A stretch of DNA of 64,000 nucleotides from Micromonospora vinacea (GTDB taxonomy: Bacteria > Actinomycetota > Actinomycetes > Mycobacteriales > Micromonosporaceae). The stretch covers positions 6,634,001 to 6,698,000 of the forward strand of contig NZ_JADOTY010000001.1 of assembly GCF_015751785.1 (NCBI RefSeq). Direction: 5' to 3'. This document shows positions 9,695-16,483 of the stretch, in pieces; positions within the stretch are counted from its first letter, which is position 1; each line of letters opens with the position of its first letter. The position numbers and the translations under genes were made by a program. The notes under the pieces are model-generated. The model was not told the DNA's origin, ran no database searches, and saw only the letters and a list, made by a program, of their open reading frames with translations.

Positions 9695-9730
9695 GAGGGG
9701 GCCGGGGCGCAGCGGCGCCCCGGCCCCCTC
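9695..9730 (+). terminator. Strong hairpin terminator after the GH44 gene
   Basis: A perfect 16-bp GC-rich inverted repeat (GAGGGGGCCGGGGCGC and its complement) with an AGCG loop, 38 nt after the stop codon. No U-tract, as is common in high-GC actinobacteria. Confidence 0.85.
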
Positions 9731-9799
9731 CACTCAACGGGCGGCCCGGGCCAGGCCCACGACAGGACGGCTCAGATCCGCAGTGGATGGCTTTAGAGG

Positions 9800-9896
9800 C
9801 CGTGACCGGAATCGAAGCCGGCGTACGCGATTTCGCAAACCGCTCCCTCACCACTCGGGCACCCGGTTCTGCCTACCTCTGACTGGTTCGAACCAG
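9800..9896 (-). other. Degenerate tRNA-like sequence(s)
   Basis: Read on the minus strand, this holds a D-arm-like CCCGAGTGGTGAGGGAGC, a 17-nt anticodon-arm-like hairpin (9827-9843; 5-bp stem, loop TTGCGAA) and a T-arm-like segment with CTTCGATTCC. A second T-arm-like perfect palindrome CTGGTTCGAACCAG lies at 9883-9896. Acceptor strands do not pair and the T stem has an extra base, so I do not call a functional tRNA. It lies directly downstream of the endonuclease gene. It may be a decayed tRNA or an attachment-site scar. Confidence 0.35.
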
Positions 9897-9919
9897 CGAC
9901 ACCCGCCTCCAGGTGAGGG

Positions 9920-10747
9920 CTAGACCTGACCGATGTAATAGTCGAACGCGGACCTGATGCTTGCCCGCTGACCGTTGGCCGGCTCATCTACGCGGAGGTA
10001 GAGGATCGTCGCGCCGTTGAGGTCCGCCGTCGGCACCCAGTAGATCGATCCCAGGGCAGGGCAGTAGACCACGATGGCGTCCACGTCGCACACCTCGTAC
10101 CGACGGCTGGGCCGGTTGGTGTTGGAACTCTTGGTGTTCGCCGAGACACATCCCTTCGACAGGTGGCCCGACTTCACCTGGACGCGGAAAAGGTCACCGG
10201 CAAAGTCAGCGATCAGGTCGTAGCGGCAGGCGTACCCGAAGGGGAACGACACGGTCGCGCCGAGACGCCGCAGGCAGGCAGCGACCGCCAGCTCGGCCAT
10301 GTCCCCGGTTGCGTTCGTGTGCTTCTTTGCCTTGAACAGGCGATCTGCCGGCACCCCGGTCAACCGGGTGAGATTGTCCGTCGTGTTGTGCTTCCACGGT
10401 CGCGCCCGCATGGCGGTGAGTCCGAGGTCGGCCAGCTTCCCCGCGAGCCGGTGGCGGTTAGAGGGCGTCTGCGCCAGGCTGACGGCCGCCAGGATGCCGT
10501 TCAGGTCAAGGCCACTGGCAACTAGCTTTCGTAGGTGAACCTCGTCCGCGAGGGCACCGCTCGACGGGCGAGGCGCGAAGTTCCGGCCTAGCGGTGGCAG
10601 GGTGGCCCCGACCCGCTCGGCGGCCCTAGTCAGCCGCTGGTAGTTGGAGGTCGCAGCTGTGACGCCGAGCCGTTCAAGAACCTGCTTACGCGACTTGGCT
10701 CCGGCGATGGCCCCGGTGACGGCGTCGTCGTCATCGAACGCACTCAT
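9920..10747 (-). CDS. Group I intron-associated-type PD-(D/E)XK endonuclease
   Basis: About 275 residues. The N-terminal half is helix-turn-helix-like, with a SRKQVLERLGV repeat-type DNA-binding segment. The C-terminal half carries the nuclease core: GDMAELAVAACLRRLG (motif I Glu), CRYDLIADF (motif II Asp) and LFRVQVKSG (the Q-x-K of motif III). This is the arrangement of the PDDEXK_5 family, named for homing endonucleases of group I introns, though many members lie outside introns. Start uncertain: ATG at 10747 or 10759, or TTG at 10768; none has a good ribosome site. It sits between two tRNA-like remnants, which suggests a small mobile or formerly mobile unit. Confidence 0.75.
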   Translation of the reverse strand: MSAFDDDDAVTGAIAGAKSRKQVLERLGVTAATSNYQRLTRAAERVGATLPPLGRNFAPRPSSGALADEVHLRKLVASGLDLNGILAAVSLAQTPSNRHRLAGKLADLGLTAMRARPWKHNTTDNLTRLTGVPADRLFKAKKHTNATGDMAELAVAACLRRLGATVSFPFGYACRYDLIADFAGDLFRVQVKSGHLSKGCVSANTKSSNTNRPSRRYEVCDVDAIVVYCPALGSIYWVPTADLNGATILYLRVDEPANGQRASIRSAFDYYIGQV

Positions 10748-10796
10748 ACTCGAAATCATACCGACCAACGCCGGTATGGATCCAAGTTTGAGATGT

Positions 10797-10850
10797 ACCC
10801 TAGGCAGGAATCGAACCTGCGGCGTCGGCGTCCGAAAACACCGTGCTCTA
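10797..10850 (-). other. tRNA 3'-half-like remnant
   Basis: On the minus strand this reads AGAGCAC, then a hairpin CGGTGT-TTTCGG-ACGCCG, a short variable stretch and a proper T arm (stem GCAGG/CCTGC, loop TTCGATT), followed by CTAGGGTACA. No matching 5' acceptor strand is found upstream and the anticodon loop has the wrong size, so it looks like the 3' part of a tRNA left by integration or decay. It ends about 50 nt before the endonuclease gene. Confidence 0.4.
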
Positions 10851-10960
10851 TGAACTCGTCGTCCCTGAGTGGCGGCAGAGCGACCGCCTCGTCGTTGATC
10901 TGCGGAACTTCCGCACCTGCCCAGCTCGTGGGCGCAGACGGCGGGGCGCTGGATTTCGGA

Positions 10961-11188
10961 TCACTCCTGGGGCGCGAGCAGCCGATTGTCGGTGGCGTCG
11001 TGGACCGTGATTGCCTCCACCGGGCACGAGTCTGCGGCGTCGAGGATGACCTCGGCCGGGGCGACGACGTCGGCCAGCGGCGCGGACAGGCCGCCGACCA
11101 GGCGGAAGTGCTCGGGCGCGGTACCGGCGCAGATGCTCGTGCCGATGCAGCGGCGCGTGTCCACGCCGATCCGCCAGGCGTTGCTCAC
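10961..11188 (-). CDS. 3Fe-4S ferredoxin, P450 partner
   Basis: A 75-residue single-cluster ferredoxin. The three cluster Cys are in CIGTSIC (C-x5-C) and the distal CPVEAI. The canonical fourth Cys is absent, which marks the 3Fe-4S type that feeds electrons to class I bacterial P450s. It starts at a GTG overlapping the P450 stop (GTGA) and is therefore translationally coupled to it. Length and APEHF motif are typical. It is the last gene of the unit. Confidence 0.92.
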   Translation of the reverse strand: MSNAWRIGVDTRRCIGTSICAGTAPEHFRLVGGLSAPLADVVAPAEVILDAADSCPVEAITVHDATDNRLLAPQE

Positions 11189-12414
11189 CAGGCCACCGGC
11201 ATGCTGAGCAGGCCCCGCACCAGCATGCCCCGCTTCCACTGCAGCTCGGCTTCCGGTACGGCGAGCCGCAATCCGGGCAGGCGGGTCACGAGGGTGGCGA
11301 CGGCGACCTGCAACTCCATGCGGGCCAGCTGCGCGCCGACGCAGTGGTGTACGCCGTGCCCGAAGCCCAGGTGCGGGTTCTGCTCGCGGTCGAGGTCCAG
11401 GCGGTCCGGGTCGGCGAAGACGGTGCCGTCCCGGTTCGCCGACGACAGTGAGCCGAGAACCGGCTCACCGGCCCGGACCAGCACCCCGCCGACCTCGACG
11501 TCCTCCTTGGCGTACCGGGCGAAGGAGGAGCCGACGCCGAGCGGCACGTACCGCAGCAGTTCCTCGACCGCGGCCGGCACCAGCGACGGGTTGGCCCGCA
11601 GCCGGGCGAGCTGGTCCGGGTTGTGCAGCAGGACGTAGACGAAGTTGGGGATCTGGGTCACCGTGGTCTCGTGGCCAGCCGCGAGCAGCCCTCCGGCCAG
11701 CTCGACCAGTTCGGTCTCGCTGAGCCGATCCTGATTCTCGTCGCGGGCCCGCACCAACGCGCCGAGCAGGTCGTCGATCCCCGGCTCGCGGCGGCGCTCG
11801 GCGACGAGATCACCCATGTAGCCCCAGAGATTGTTCAGGTACTCCTGGATCGTTTCCATTGGCAGGGATGTGGTCGAGACGATTGCCTCGGACCAGAGGT
11901 GGAAGCGGTCGCGGTCGGCGTACGGGACCCCGAGCAGCTCGCAGATCACCTGGATCGGCAGCGGTGTGGCGACGTGCTCCACCAGGTCGGCCGGAGGACC
12001 GAGCCGGAGCATGTTGTCGACCAGGGAGTCGGCGATCTCCTGGGTTCGGGGTCGGAGGGCCTCTACCCGACGTGCCGTGAACGCCTTCGCCACCAGCCGG
12101 CGTAGCCGGGTGTGATCGGGCGGGTCCATGGTCAGCATGCCGCTGTACTGCTGGCGCGCGGTGAGCCTGGGCTCGTCGCGGTGAACGGCTGGGGCGCGGC
12201 CGAACCGTACGTCGCCGAGGACCGTACGGACGTCCTCGTACCGGGTGGCGAGCCACGCCTCCTCGCCGTAGGGGAGTTTCACCCGGGTCATCGGTTCGTT
12301 CTCGCGCAGCTCGCCATAGGTCGGATCGACGACGAGGCGGTCGGGCACGCTGAACGGGTACGGCCGCGCGGGCGGAACGGTTCGGCTCTCGGTGGTCTGC
12401 GCGCTCTCGGTCAT
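11185..12414 (-). CDS. Cytochrome P450 (CYP105/107-type bacterial class I)
   Basis: A soluble monooxygenase of 409 residues. Visible landmarks: I-helix oxygen-activating motif AGHETT, K-helix region EELLRYVPLG, and the haem-binding loop FGHGVHHCVGAQLARME with the Cys thiolate ligand. It would hydroxylate or epoxidise a small molecule; the substrate cannot be told from sequence. The ATG at 12414 follows AAGGGA by about 6 nt and begins MTESAQTTES. The ferredoxin downstream is its likely redox partner; a reductase is not in the window. No biosynthetic genes adjoin it, so it could act in xenobiotic or orphan tailoring metabolism. Confidence 0.93.
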   Translation of the reverse strand: MTESAQTTESRTVPPARPYPFSVPDRLVVDPTYGELRENEPMTRVKLPYGEEAWLATRYEDVRTVLGDVRFGRAPAVHRDEPRLTARQQYSGMLTMDPPDHTRLRRLVAKAFTARRVEALRPRTQEIADSLVDNMLRLGPPADLVEHVATPLPIQVICELLGVPYADRDRFHLWSEAIVSTTSLPMETIQEYLNNLWGYMGDLVAERRREPGIDDLLGALVRARDENQDRLSETELVELAGGLLAAGHETTVTQIPNFVYVLLHNPDQLARLRANPSLVPAAVEELLRYVPLGVGSSFARYAKEDVEVGGVLVRAGEPVLGSLSSANRDGTVFADPDRLDLDREQNPHLGFGHGVHHCVGAQLARMELQVAVATLVTRLPGLRLAVPEAELQWKRGMLVRGLLSMPVAW

Positions 12415-12768
12415 CCGGATTCCCTTCGTCGAGACGGCGTGATCCTCGGGCCGGTACGTTCGTACGGCGCCGGACTGCCAGCGTCCAGGGTTCATGGACA
12501 GCACACATCAACGCTCGGTAATCTTTCGATATCGGATCGTAGCGATAGATGTCGTTGATCGCCATGGAGGTTGGTCCACGTCCGTACGCGACAGCGTTCT
12601 CGTGGCGAACCGCCTGCCGTGCCTCGTCCCCGACGACCAGCCACTCCCCACGGCGGTCGCCGCCGCCTGGCCCGGCCAGCCGAGGCGTGCAGCGGGGCGG
12701 CCCAGCAGGCTGCCTTCCGCTGGCGGACGACCGAGGATGTGGGAGACCTGAGGGACGGCTCGTAACTC
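12415..12768. other. Intergenic region upstream of the P450 gene
   Basis: About 350 nt without a convincing gene. On the minus strand an open frame begins MAINDIYRYDPISKDYRA (ATG near 12562), but it has no ribosome site and runs into the P450 gene in another frame. The region is richer in AT around 12510-12560 (TCGATATCG-like) and probably holds the P450 promoter. Confidence 0.4.
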
Positions 12769-13290
12769 TCAGGCCACCTGGAGTTGGTACGTCGCGGCGA
12801 CGTGGAAGCCGTGCCCGTCGGTGCCGGCAAAGGCCACCGTATGGGGTCCTGGGGCGAGCGGGTCCACGCGAGCCCAGATGCCCCACACCCGCATGGGTAC
12901 CCGGCGCCGGCGGCGGGTGACCGGGTTCAGGAAAGCGCCCCGGACGTCGAAGAGCTCTGTCACATCGATCGTGGTGACCGGATGCGGCACCTGGTCGACG
13001 TGCGCCTCGCCGGTCGCCGCGGGCAGCGGTGGAATGTACGTACCGTGCGGGCACCACATGTTGAAGGCCGGGAAGAACAGCGGGCGCCCTACGGGCACGG
13101 TGCACCGGCGTTCGACGTTTCCGCCGAAGCAGCCGGCGAGGAACCACACGTCGTTGGGCTGACGGTGGTGCGCATGCCGGCCGGTCCGGTCCAGGATGGG
13201 GTTGCGGAACGGTCCGGTCGCGGCGGCCCACTGCACCCACCGGGCCGCCAACCCCTGCGGGCTGTCTGGCGCGTACGGAAAGATCGACAC
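12769..13290 (-). CDS. Conserved hypothetical protein (FLAGxFGG / CTVPxG family)
   Basis: 173 residues, no signal peptide seen. It contains NPILDRTG, DVWFLAGCFGGN, RRCTVPVGRPLFFPAFNMWC and a C-terminal beta-rich part ending GFHVAATYQLQV. I recall this pattern from uncharacterised bacterial proteins with a pair of Cys around the TVPxGK/R motif; many of those are exported, this one appears not to be. No enzymatic function can be proposed. The GTG start has no Shine-Dalgarno but lies 7 nt after a TAGCAT box, consistent with leaderless translation. Confidence 0.7.
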   Translation of the reverse strand: MSIFPYAPDSPQGLAARWVQWAAATGPFRNPILDRTGRHAHHRQPNDVWFLAGCFGGNVERRCTVPVGRPLFFPAFNMWCPHGTYIPPLPAATGEAHVDQVPHPVTTIDVTELFDVRGAFLNPVTRRRRRVPMRVWGIWARVDPLAPGPHTVAFAGTDGHGFHVAATYQLQVA

Positions 13291-13297
13291 GCCGCAG

Positions 13298-13303
13298 ATG
13301 CTA
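13298..13303 (-). promoter_or_regulatory. -10 box of a leaderless promoter (TAGCAT-N7-GTG)
   Basis: TAGCAT ends 7 nt before the GTG of the hypothetical gene, so transcription should begin at or next to the start codon. It fits the actinobacterial TANNNT rule and the absence of a ribosome site. Confidence 0.5.
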
Positions 13304-13423
13304 GCGAAGGGATCCGAGAGCCGGCGGCGTTGTGCCAGCGCGAGGTGCGCCCGGCTTAGCGACGGGCCTTGATGGGCACCCGACTGACGGCCGTCGTCGG
13401 CCGGGGATTTCCCAGGCGGGCGT

Positions 13424-13921
13424 TCAGGAAGTGCAGAACGACGCCGGCTCGGTAAGGCCGAGGTCCTTGCAGTCCCATCCGGTGCCCTGGTCCTGGAATC
13501 GCCAGCCCGTGCCGGCGGTGTAATGGAACAGGTAGATGACGCCGCTGGCGTCCGGACGCTGCACGTCGGCCGCCGCCCACGTCTCGACGCACTCCACTGC
13601 CCTGGAGGCGAAAGTCCAGCCGGCCGGCAGCTCTACCAGGTTCCCGAGGGTCTGCGTCGATGGACAGGTGGGATTCTGGGGTCCGTCACTGGTGCGGGTG
13701 GATGCGGGTGGCGTCGGGGGGTCGGGCCGGTTCTGGGTGGCGAAGGCGACCGTACCGCCGATGGCGAACACCACCGCCGCGGCCGCGGCGCCGGTGGTGA
13801 CCGCCCTCCGTCGTTGTACCTGGCGTGATTTGCGTAGGGCGCGCTCGTACATGTCGGCGGTGCCGCCGAGCTCGCTCAGATCGGACATGGCCTGCCGCAG
13901 GGGGCCGAGGTTGTCGGTCAT
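13424..13921 (-). CDS. One-TM protein with exported four-Cys domain, coupled to the sigma factor gene
   Basis: 165 residues. A cytoplasmic N-terminus (about 1-38), a TM helix (AVVFAIGGTVAFA region, about 42-62), a Pro/Thr linker, and an exported domain of about 80 residues starting CPSTQTLGNLVELPAGW and ending DLGLTEPASFC, with four Cys. The ATG overlaps the sigma stop by one base (TGATG). Its position right after an ECF sigma gene suggests an anti-sigma or sensor role, but the short cytoplasmic part has no recognisable anti-sigma motif such as a zinc-binding HxxxCxxC. The exported domain is repeated twice in the neighbouring lipoprotein, which is unusual. Confidence 0.75.
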   Translation of the reverse strand: MTDNLGPLRQAMSDLSELGGTADMYERALRKSRQVQRRRAVTTGAAAAAVVFAIGGTVAFATQNRPDPPTPPASTRTSDGPQNPTCPSTQTLGNLVELPAGWTFASRAVECVETWAAADVQRPDASGVIYLFHYTAGTGWRFQDQGTGWDCKDLGLTEPASFCTS

Positions 13922-14439
13922 CAGGCCTCCTCCATCACGGCCGAGAGCAGCTCCGGCGCTATCTGCCGCATGCGGGCCAACGCCTTGCTGGTCTGACTCT
14001 TGATCGTGCCGACCGAGCACTGCAGCAGATCCGCGGCCTCGGCCTCGCTGCGGTCCTCGAAGAACCGTGCCACCAGCACGGCCCGTTGCCGCTGGGTGAG
14101 TTGGGCGAGAGCCTGGTGCAGGGCGACCTTGAGATCGGTGCGGCGAGCATGATCGCTGCCGGGCTGAACCACGTCGGCCAGCTCGCCGGGCAGGGACTCG
14201 GCTATCTTGCGGCGCCGCCACCAGCTCACGTGCTGGTGGTACATGGCGGTACGGGTGTACGCCTCGAAGTGCCCGGGATCATGTAGCCGGCGCCGGCCCC
14301 GATGCGTGCGGGCCAGGGCATCCTGCACCAGGTCCTCGGCGAGGTGCCGGTCGCCGGTCAGCAGGAACGCCGTCCGCAGCAACGCCGACGAGCGGGTCCG
14401 CACGAACTCACAGAAAAGATCGTCTATGGAGTCCGCCAT
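13921..14439 (-). CDS. ECF RNA polymerase sigma factor, SigE family (TIGR02983-like)
   Basis: 172 residues with regions sigma-2 (FCEFVRTRSSALLRTAFLLT, then DLVQDALARTH) and sigma-4 (LTQRQRAVLVARFFEDRSEAEAADLLQCSVGTIKSQ, a clear HTH). The length and the two-region structure fit an ECF factor that directs polymerase to a small regulon in response to an envelope signal. It is followed without a gap by the one-TM protein and preceded by the two-domain lipoprotein. A CAACC pentamer lies about 60 nt before both its own start and that of the lipoprotein gene, a possible ECF -35 element. Confidence 0.9.
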   Translation of the reverse strand: MADSIDDLFCEFVRTRSSALLRTAFLLTGDRHLAEDLVQDALARTHRGRRRLHDPGHFEAYTRTAMYHQHVSWWRRRKIAESLPGELADVVQPGSDHARRTDLKVALHQALAQLTQRQRAVLVARFFEDRSEAEAADLLQCSVGTIKSQTSKALARMRQIAPELLSAVMEEA

Positions 14440-14505
14440 GCCCCGCTCGTCCCCCCACGTACCCCAAGTCCTTCAGGCAGCGGCGGCGTCGATGCGGCCG
14501 GTTGA

Positions 14506-14539
14506 CTGTGGCGCACACCTTAGCTGGTGTGCGCCACAG
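14506..14539 (-). terminator. Hairpin between the lipoprotein and sigma factor genes
   Basis: A perfect 14-bp inverted repeat (CTGTGGCGCACACC) with a 6-nt loop, 22 nt after the lipoprotein stop and about 67 nt before the sigma factor start. It should stop or reduce read-through into the sigma gene. Confidence 0.7.
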
Positions 14540-14560
14540 CAAGGACTGGGGTCTCCCGGG

Positions 14561-15259
14561 TCAGGAGATGCAGAACGGCGCCGGCTCGTTGAGGCCGAGA
14601 TCCTTGCAGTCATATCCGCTGCCGTCGCCGTAGTACTTCCAGCCCGTGCCGGTCACGTAGTGGAACAGGTAGACGCCGTCTCCAGCGGTCGGGCCCTGCG
14701 GATCGGCTCCCGCCCAGTCCTTGACGCACTGGACACTGCCGAACGTCCAGCCCTTCGGCAGCTCCACCAGGCCCGCGAGGGTCTTCGCCGAAGGACACTT
14801 GGCACTCGTGGCCGGCTTGTTCGCCGGCTTGGTCGTCGTCGCCGGATCCGAGATGCAGAACGGCGCCGGCTCGCTGAGGCCGAGGTCCTTGCAGTCCCAT
14901 CCGCTGCCCTGGTCGTAGTACTTCCAGCCCGTGTCGGCCACGTAGCGGAACAGGTAGACCCCGTCACCCGCGGTCGGGCCCTGCGGATCGGCCGCCGCCC
15001 AGCCCTTGAAACAGTTCACCTTCCCGAGAGACCAGCCCTTCGGCAGCTCGACCAGCGTCTGGAGGGTCGCCACCGAGGGACATTCGGCAATCCCGGCCGC
15101 CGGGGCAGCGGGCGAGGCACCGGGGGTGCCAGTGGCCGCAGCAGCCGACGTCGGAGCAGGTGCGGTTGGGCTGGGGCCGGACGGCGCCGCGGAGTCGCAG
15201 GCGGACAGTCCAATAAGGACAGTCGCAACGGGCAGCAGCAGAAGGTGACGTGCAGACAT
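14561..15259 (-). CDS. Lipoprotein with two copies of the sigma-associated four-Cys domain
   Basis: 232 residues. A lipoprotein signal (MSARHLLLLPVATVLIGL, lipobox LSAC) and a Pro/Ala/Thr-rich linker, then two ~78-residue repeats. Each repeat runs from CPSxxTL through LVELPKGW, WAxADPQGPTAGDGVYLF and DCKDLGLxEPAPFCIS. The repeats are nearly identical to each other and to the exported part of the one-TM protein downstream. Four Cys per repeat suggest two disulfides outside the membrane. I do not recognise the domain as a named family. It may be a ligand-binding or decoy surface for the sigma system. The start was chosen to give the signal peptide; a frame with ten more codons upstream exists. 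Confidence 0.75.
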   Translation of the reverse strand: MSARHLLLLPVATVLIGLSACDSAAPSGPSPTAPAPTSAAAATGTPGASPAAPAAGIAECPSVATLQTLVELPKGWSLGKVNCFKGWAAADPQGPTAGDGVYLFRYVADTGWKYYDQGSGWDCKDLGLSEPAPFCISDPATTTKPANKPATSAKCPSAKTLAGLVELPKGWTFGSVQCVKDWAGADPQGPTAGDGVYLFHYVTGTGWKYYGDGSGYDCKDLGLNEPAPFCIS

Positions 15260-15681
15260 TTCCGGGCCCCTATGGCTCGTGGCGATCATCGCTTACATCC
15301 GGGTACATGCGATCCATCGCCCGCAGGTTGCCGCCAACGAGATTTTTTCTTCAAGATCTTTCGGCGACCCCGCTCAGACGGTGTTCACCGCAGGTCATGC
15401 CCAGTGACGTCTCGCGCCCGTCAGCCACGGCTATCCAGATGAGGGTGGGTGACGCAGCCAGTGACGGAGCTCCCTGGGCGGCGACCCGATGGCGAGGGGC
15501 GACACGAGCCACTGCCCCAGCAGCGGCGATGCACTCCCAACGTCCGCAAGAGCTGAAACAGCGTAGGGTCGGCGTGCAGTGAAGACTTCGCGCCCGCCGC
15601 GCGGTACTTCCGTCACCTGCACGCCGCGATCAGGCGAGTACCACGCTGCACGTTCACCGACCTGCTTCAGGAGGTTCGATC
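15260..15681. other. Intergenic region between divergent lipoprotein and small basic protein genes
   Basis: About 420 nt, no convincing gene. It contains an AT-rich patch near 15340-15360 (GATTTTTTCTTC, AAGATCTT) that is unusual here, and the CAACC pentamer (15326-15330, minus strand) noted for the lipoprotein promoter. The part right of about 15600 should hold the promoter of the 44-residue protein. Confidence 0.4.
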
Positions 15682-15816
15682 ATGTCCAAGGACTCGACGA
15701 CCAAGGCGAACGTCAAGAAGAAGGGTAAGACGATCAAGGAGAAGCAGACTGCGAAGCGCCTGAAGCGCGACGAGCAGAACGGACAGTCCTCAAACATCGT
15801 GCCCACCGGCCGCTAA
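15682..15816 (+). CDS. Small lysine-rich basic protein (44 aa)
   Basis: A short gene with an excellent ribosome site (CAGGAGG, 7 nt before ATG). The product MSKDSTTKANVKKKGKTIKE... is very basic in its first 30 residues (KKKGKTIKEKQTAKRLKR) and ends in NIVPTGR. I recall similar tiny Lys-rich proteins widespread in actinobacteria without known function; nucleic-acid or ribosome binding is plausible but unproven. No signal peptide or Cys. Confidence 0.75.
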   Translation: MSKDSTTKANVKKKGKTIKEKQTAKRLKRDEQNGQSSNIVPTGR

Positions 15817-15856
15817 AGCCGGCAGCATCGCTCAATTATCCGAATGCGGCGATGAA

Positions 15857-15887
15857 GGTGGGGGCTGACGATCGTCGGATCCCCACC
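15857..15887 (+). terminator. Possible terminator after the small basic protein gene
   Basis: A 7-bp inverted repeat GGTGGGG/CCCCACC about 40 nt after the stop, with a palindromic GACGATCGTC in its loop. Weak by itself; position supports it. Confidence 0.35.
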
Positions 15888-16049
15888 TGCCGCTGCGGCC
15901 GCAGAGTTGCGGCAGGTGGCAGTGGCCCCGAACTGTGGATGCGTCCGGCGAGCGCCAGCTTCTCTCGACGAGAACGTCATCGACGAGAATGAGGGGCGAA
16001 ACTTCACCAGAAGCAAGGGCGAATTGATAAAGGCACCAGCCGGCGGTAC

Positions 16050-16331
16050 GTGGAAACCATCGACGCCATCAACCCTGCCTCGGTCGCACACCAGCTTCCG
16101 CCTCGGACTCCTGCCCTGCTCACCTGCGGAACCATCGACCAACAGGTCCCGTGCCACACGACCACGCCGCTGGCAGTGGCGCTGGAGCGGGCGCACACCA
16201 GCGGGCCCGGCCGAATCGTGCTGGCCGGCGTGGCTCACGATCTGGCCGACCCCGCGAATCCAGACGTGCTCGCCCCGGCGACACTCGATGCGCTGCGTCC
16301 GTTCATGAAATGCGGTACCAGGCGCGAATGA
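16050..16331 (+). pseudogene. C-terminal remnant of an alpha/beta hydrolase
   Basis: The open frame (which extends upstream to about 15994 without a start of the expected gene) encodes only the last third of an alpha/beta hydrolase: PALLTCGTIDQQVPCHTT with the catalytic Asp region, then VLAGVAHDLADPANPDVLAP with the His loop, where the expected catalytic His is in VAHDL. The nucleophile elbow and lid are missing and no start or ribosome site fits. It is most likely a decayed gene. Confidence 0.6.
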
Positions 16332-16425
16332 CCTCCCAGGCTGCACGCTGCCTGGCCGTGGATGACACGCTCCCGTTCTCAGGGGCGGTGACAGGCTGAT
16401 GGTCGTCGTTTGGCTAACGTGGTAG

Positions 16426-16474
16426 CCGGTGTGCCGGGAAGACTGGTCGGCGACTTCCTCACCGACCCCACCGG
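16426..16474 (+). promoter_or_regulatory. nhaA leader with possible Shine-Dalgarno-sequestering hairpin
   Basis: CCGGTG (16426-16431) can pair with CACCGG (16469-16474), which includes the first two bases of the nhaA GGAGG. Inside it, GGTCGG and CCGACC (16445-16450, 16462-16467) form a second stem. Such nesting could expose or hide the ribosome site. This is inference from base pairing; it matches no riboswitch I can name. Confidence 0.3.
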
Positions 16475-16483
16475 AGGACCACG

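Noticed and set aside
10797..10850. A functional tRNA gene on the minus strand
   Set aside because: The T arm is good, but no 5' acceptor strand pairs with CTAGGGT and the anticodon loop has the wrong length; listed as a remnant.
12490..12562. Minus-strand peptide frame starting MAINDIYRYDPISKDYRA upstream of the P450 gene
   Set aside because: The residues look protein-like, but there is no ribosome site or TANNNT box, and the frame runs into the P450 gene out of frame.
16332..16483. A known sodium or pH riboswitch before nhaA
   Set aside because: The stems are short and match no named motif I can recall; kept only as a possible hairpin.
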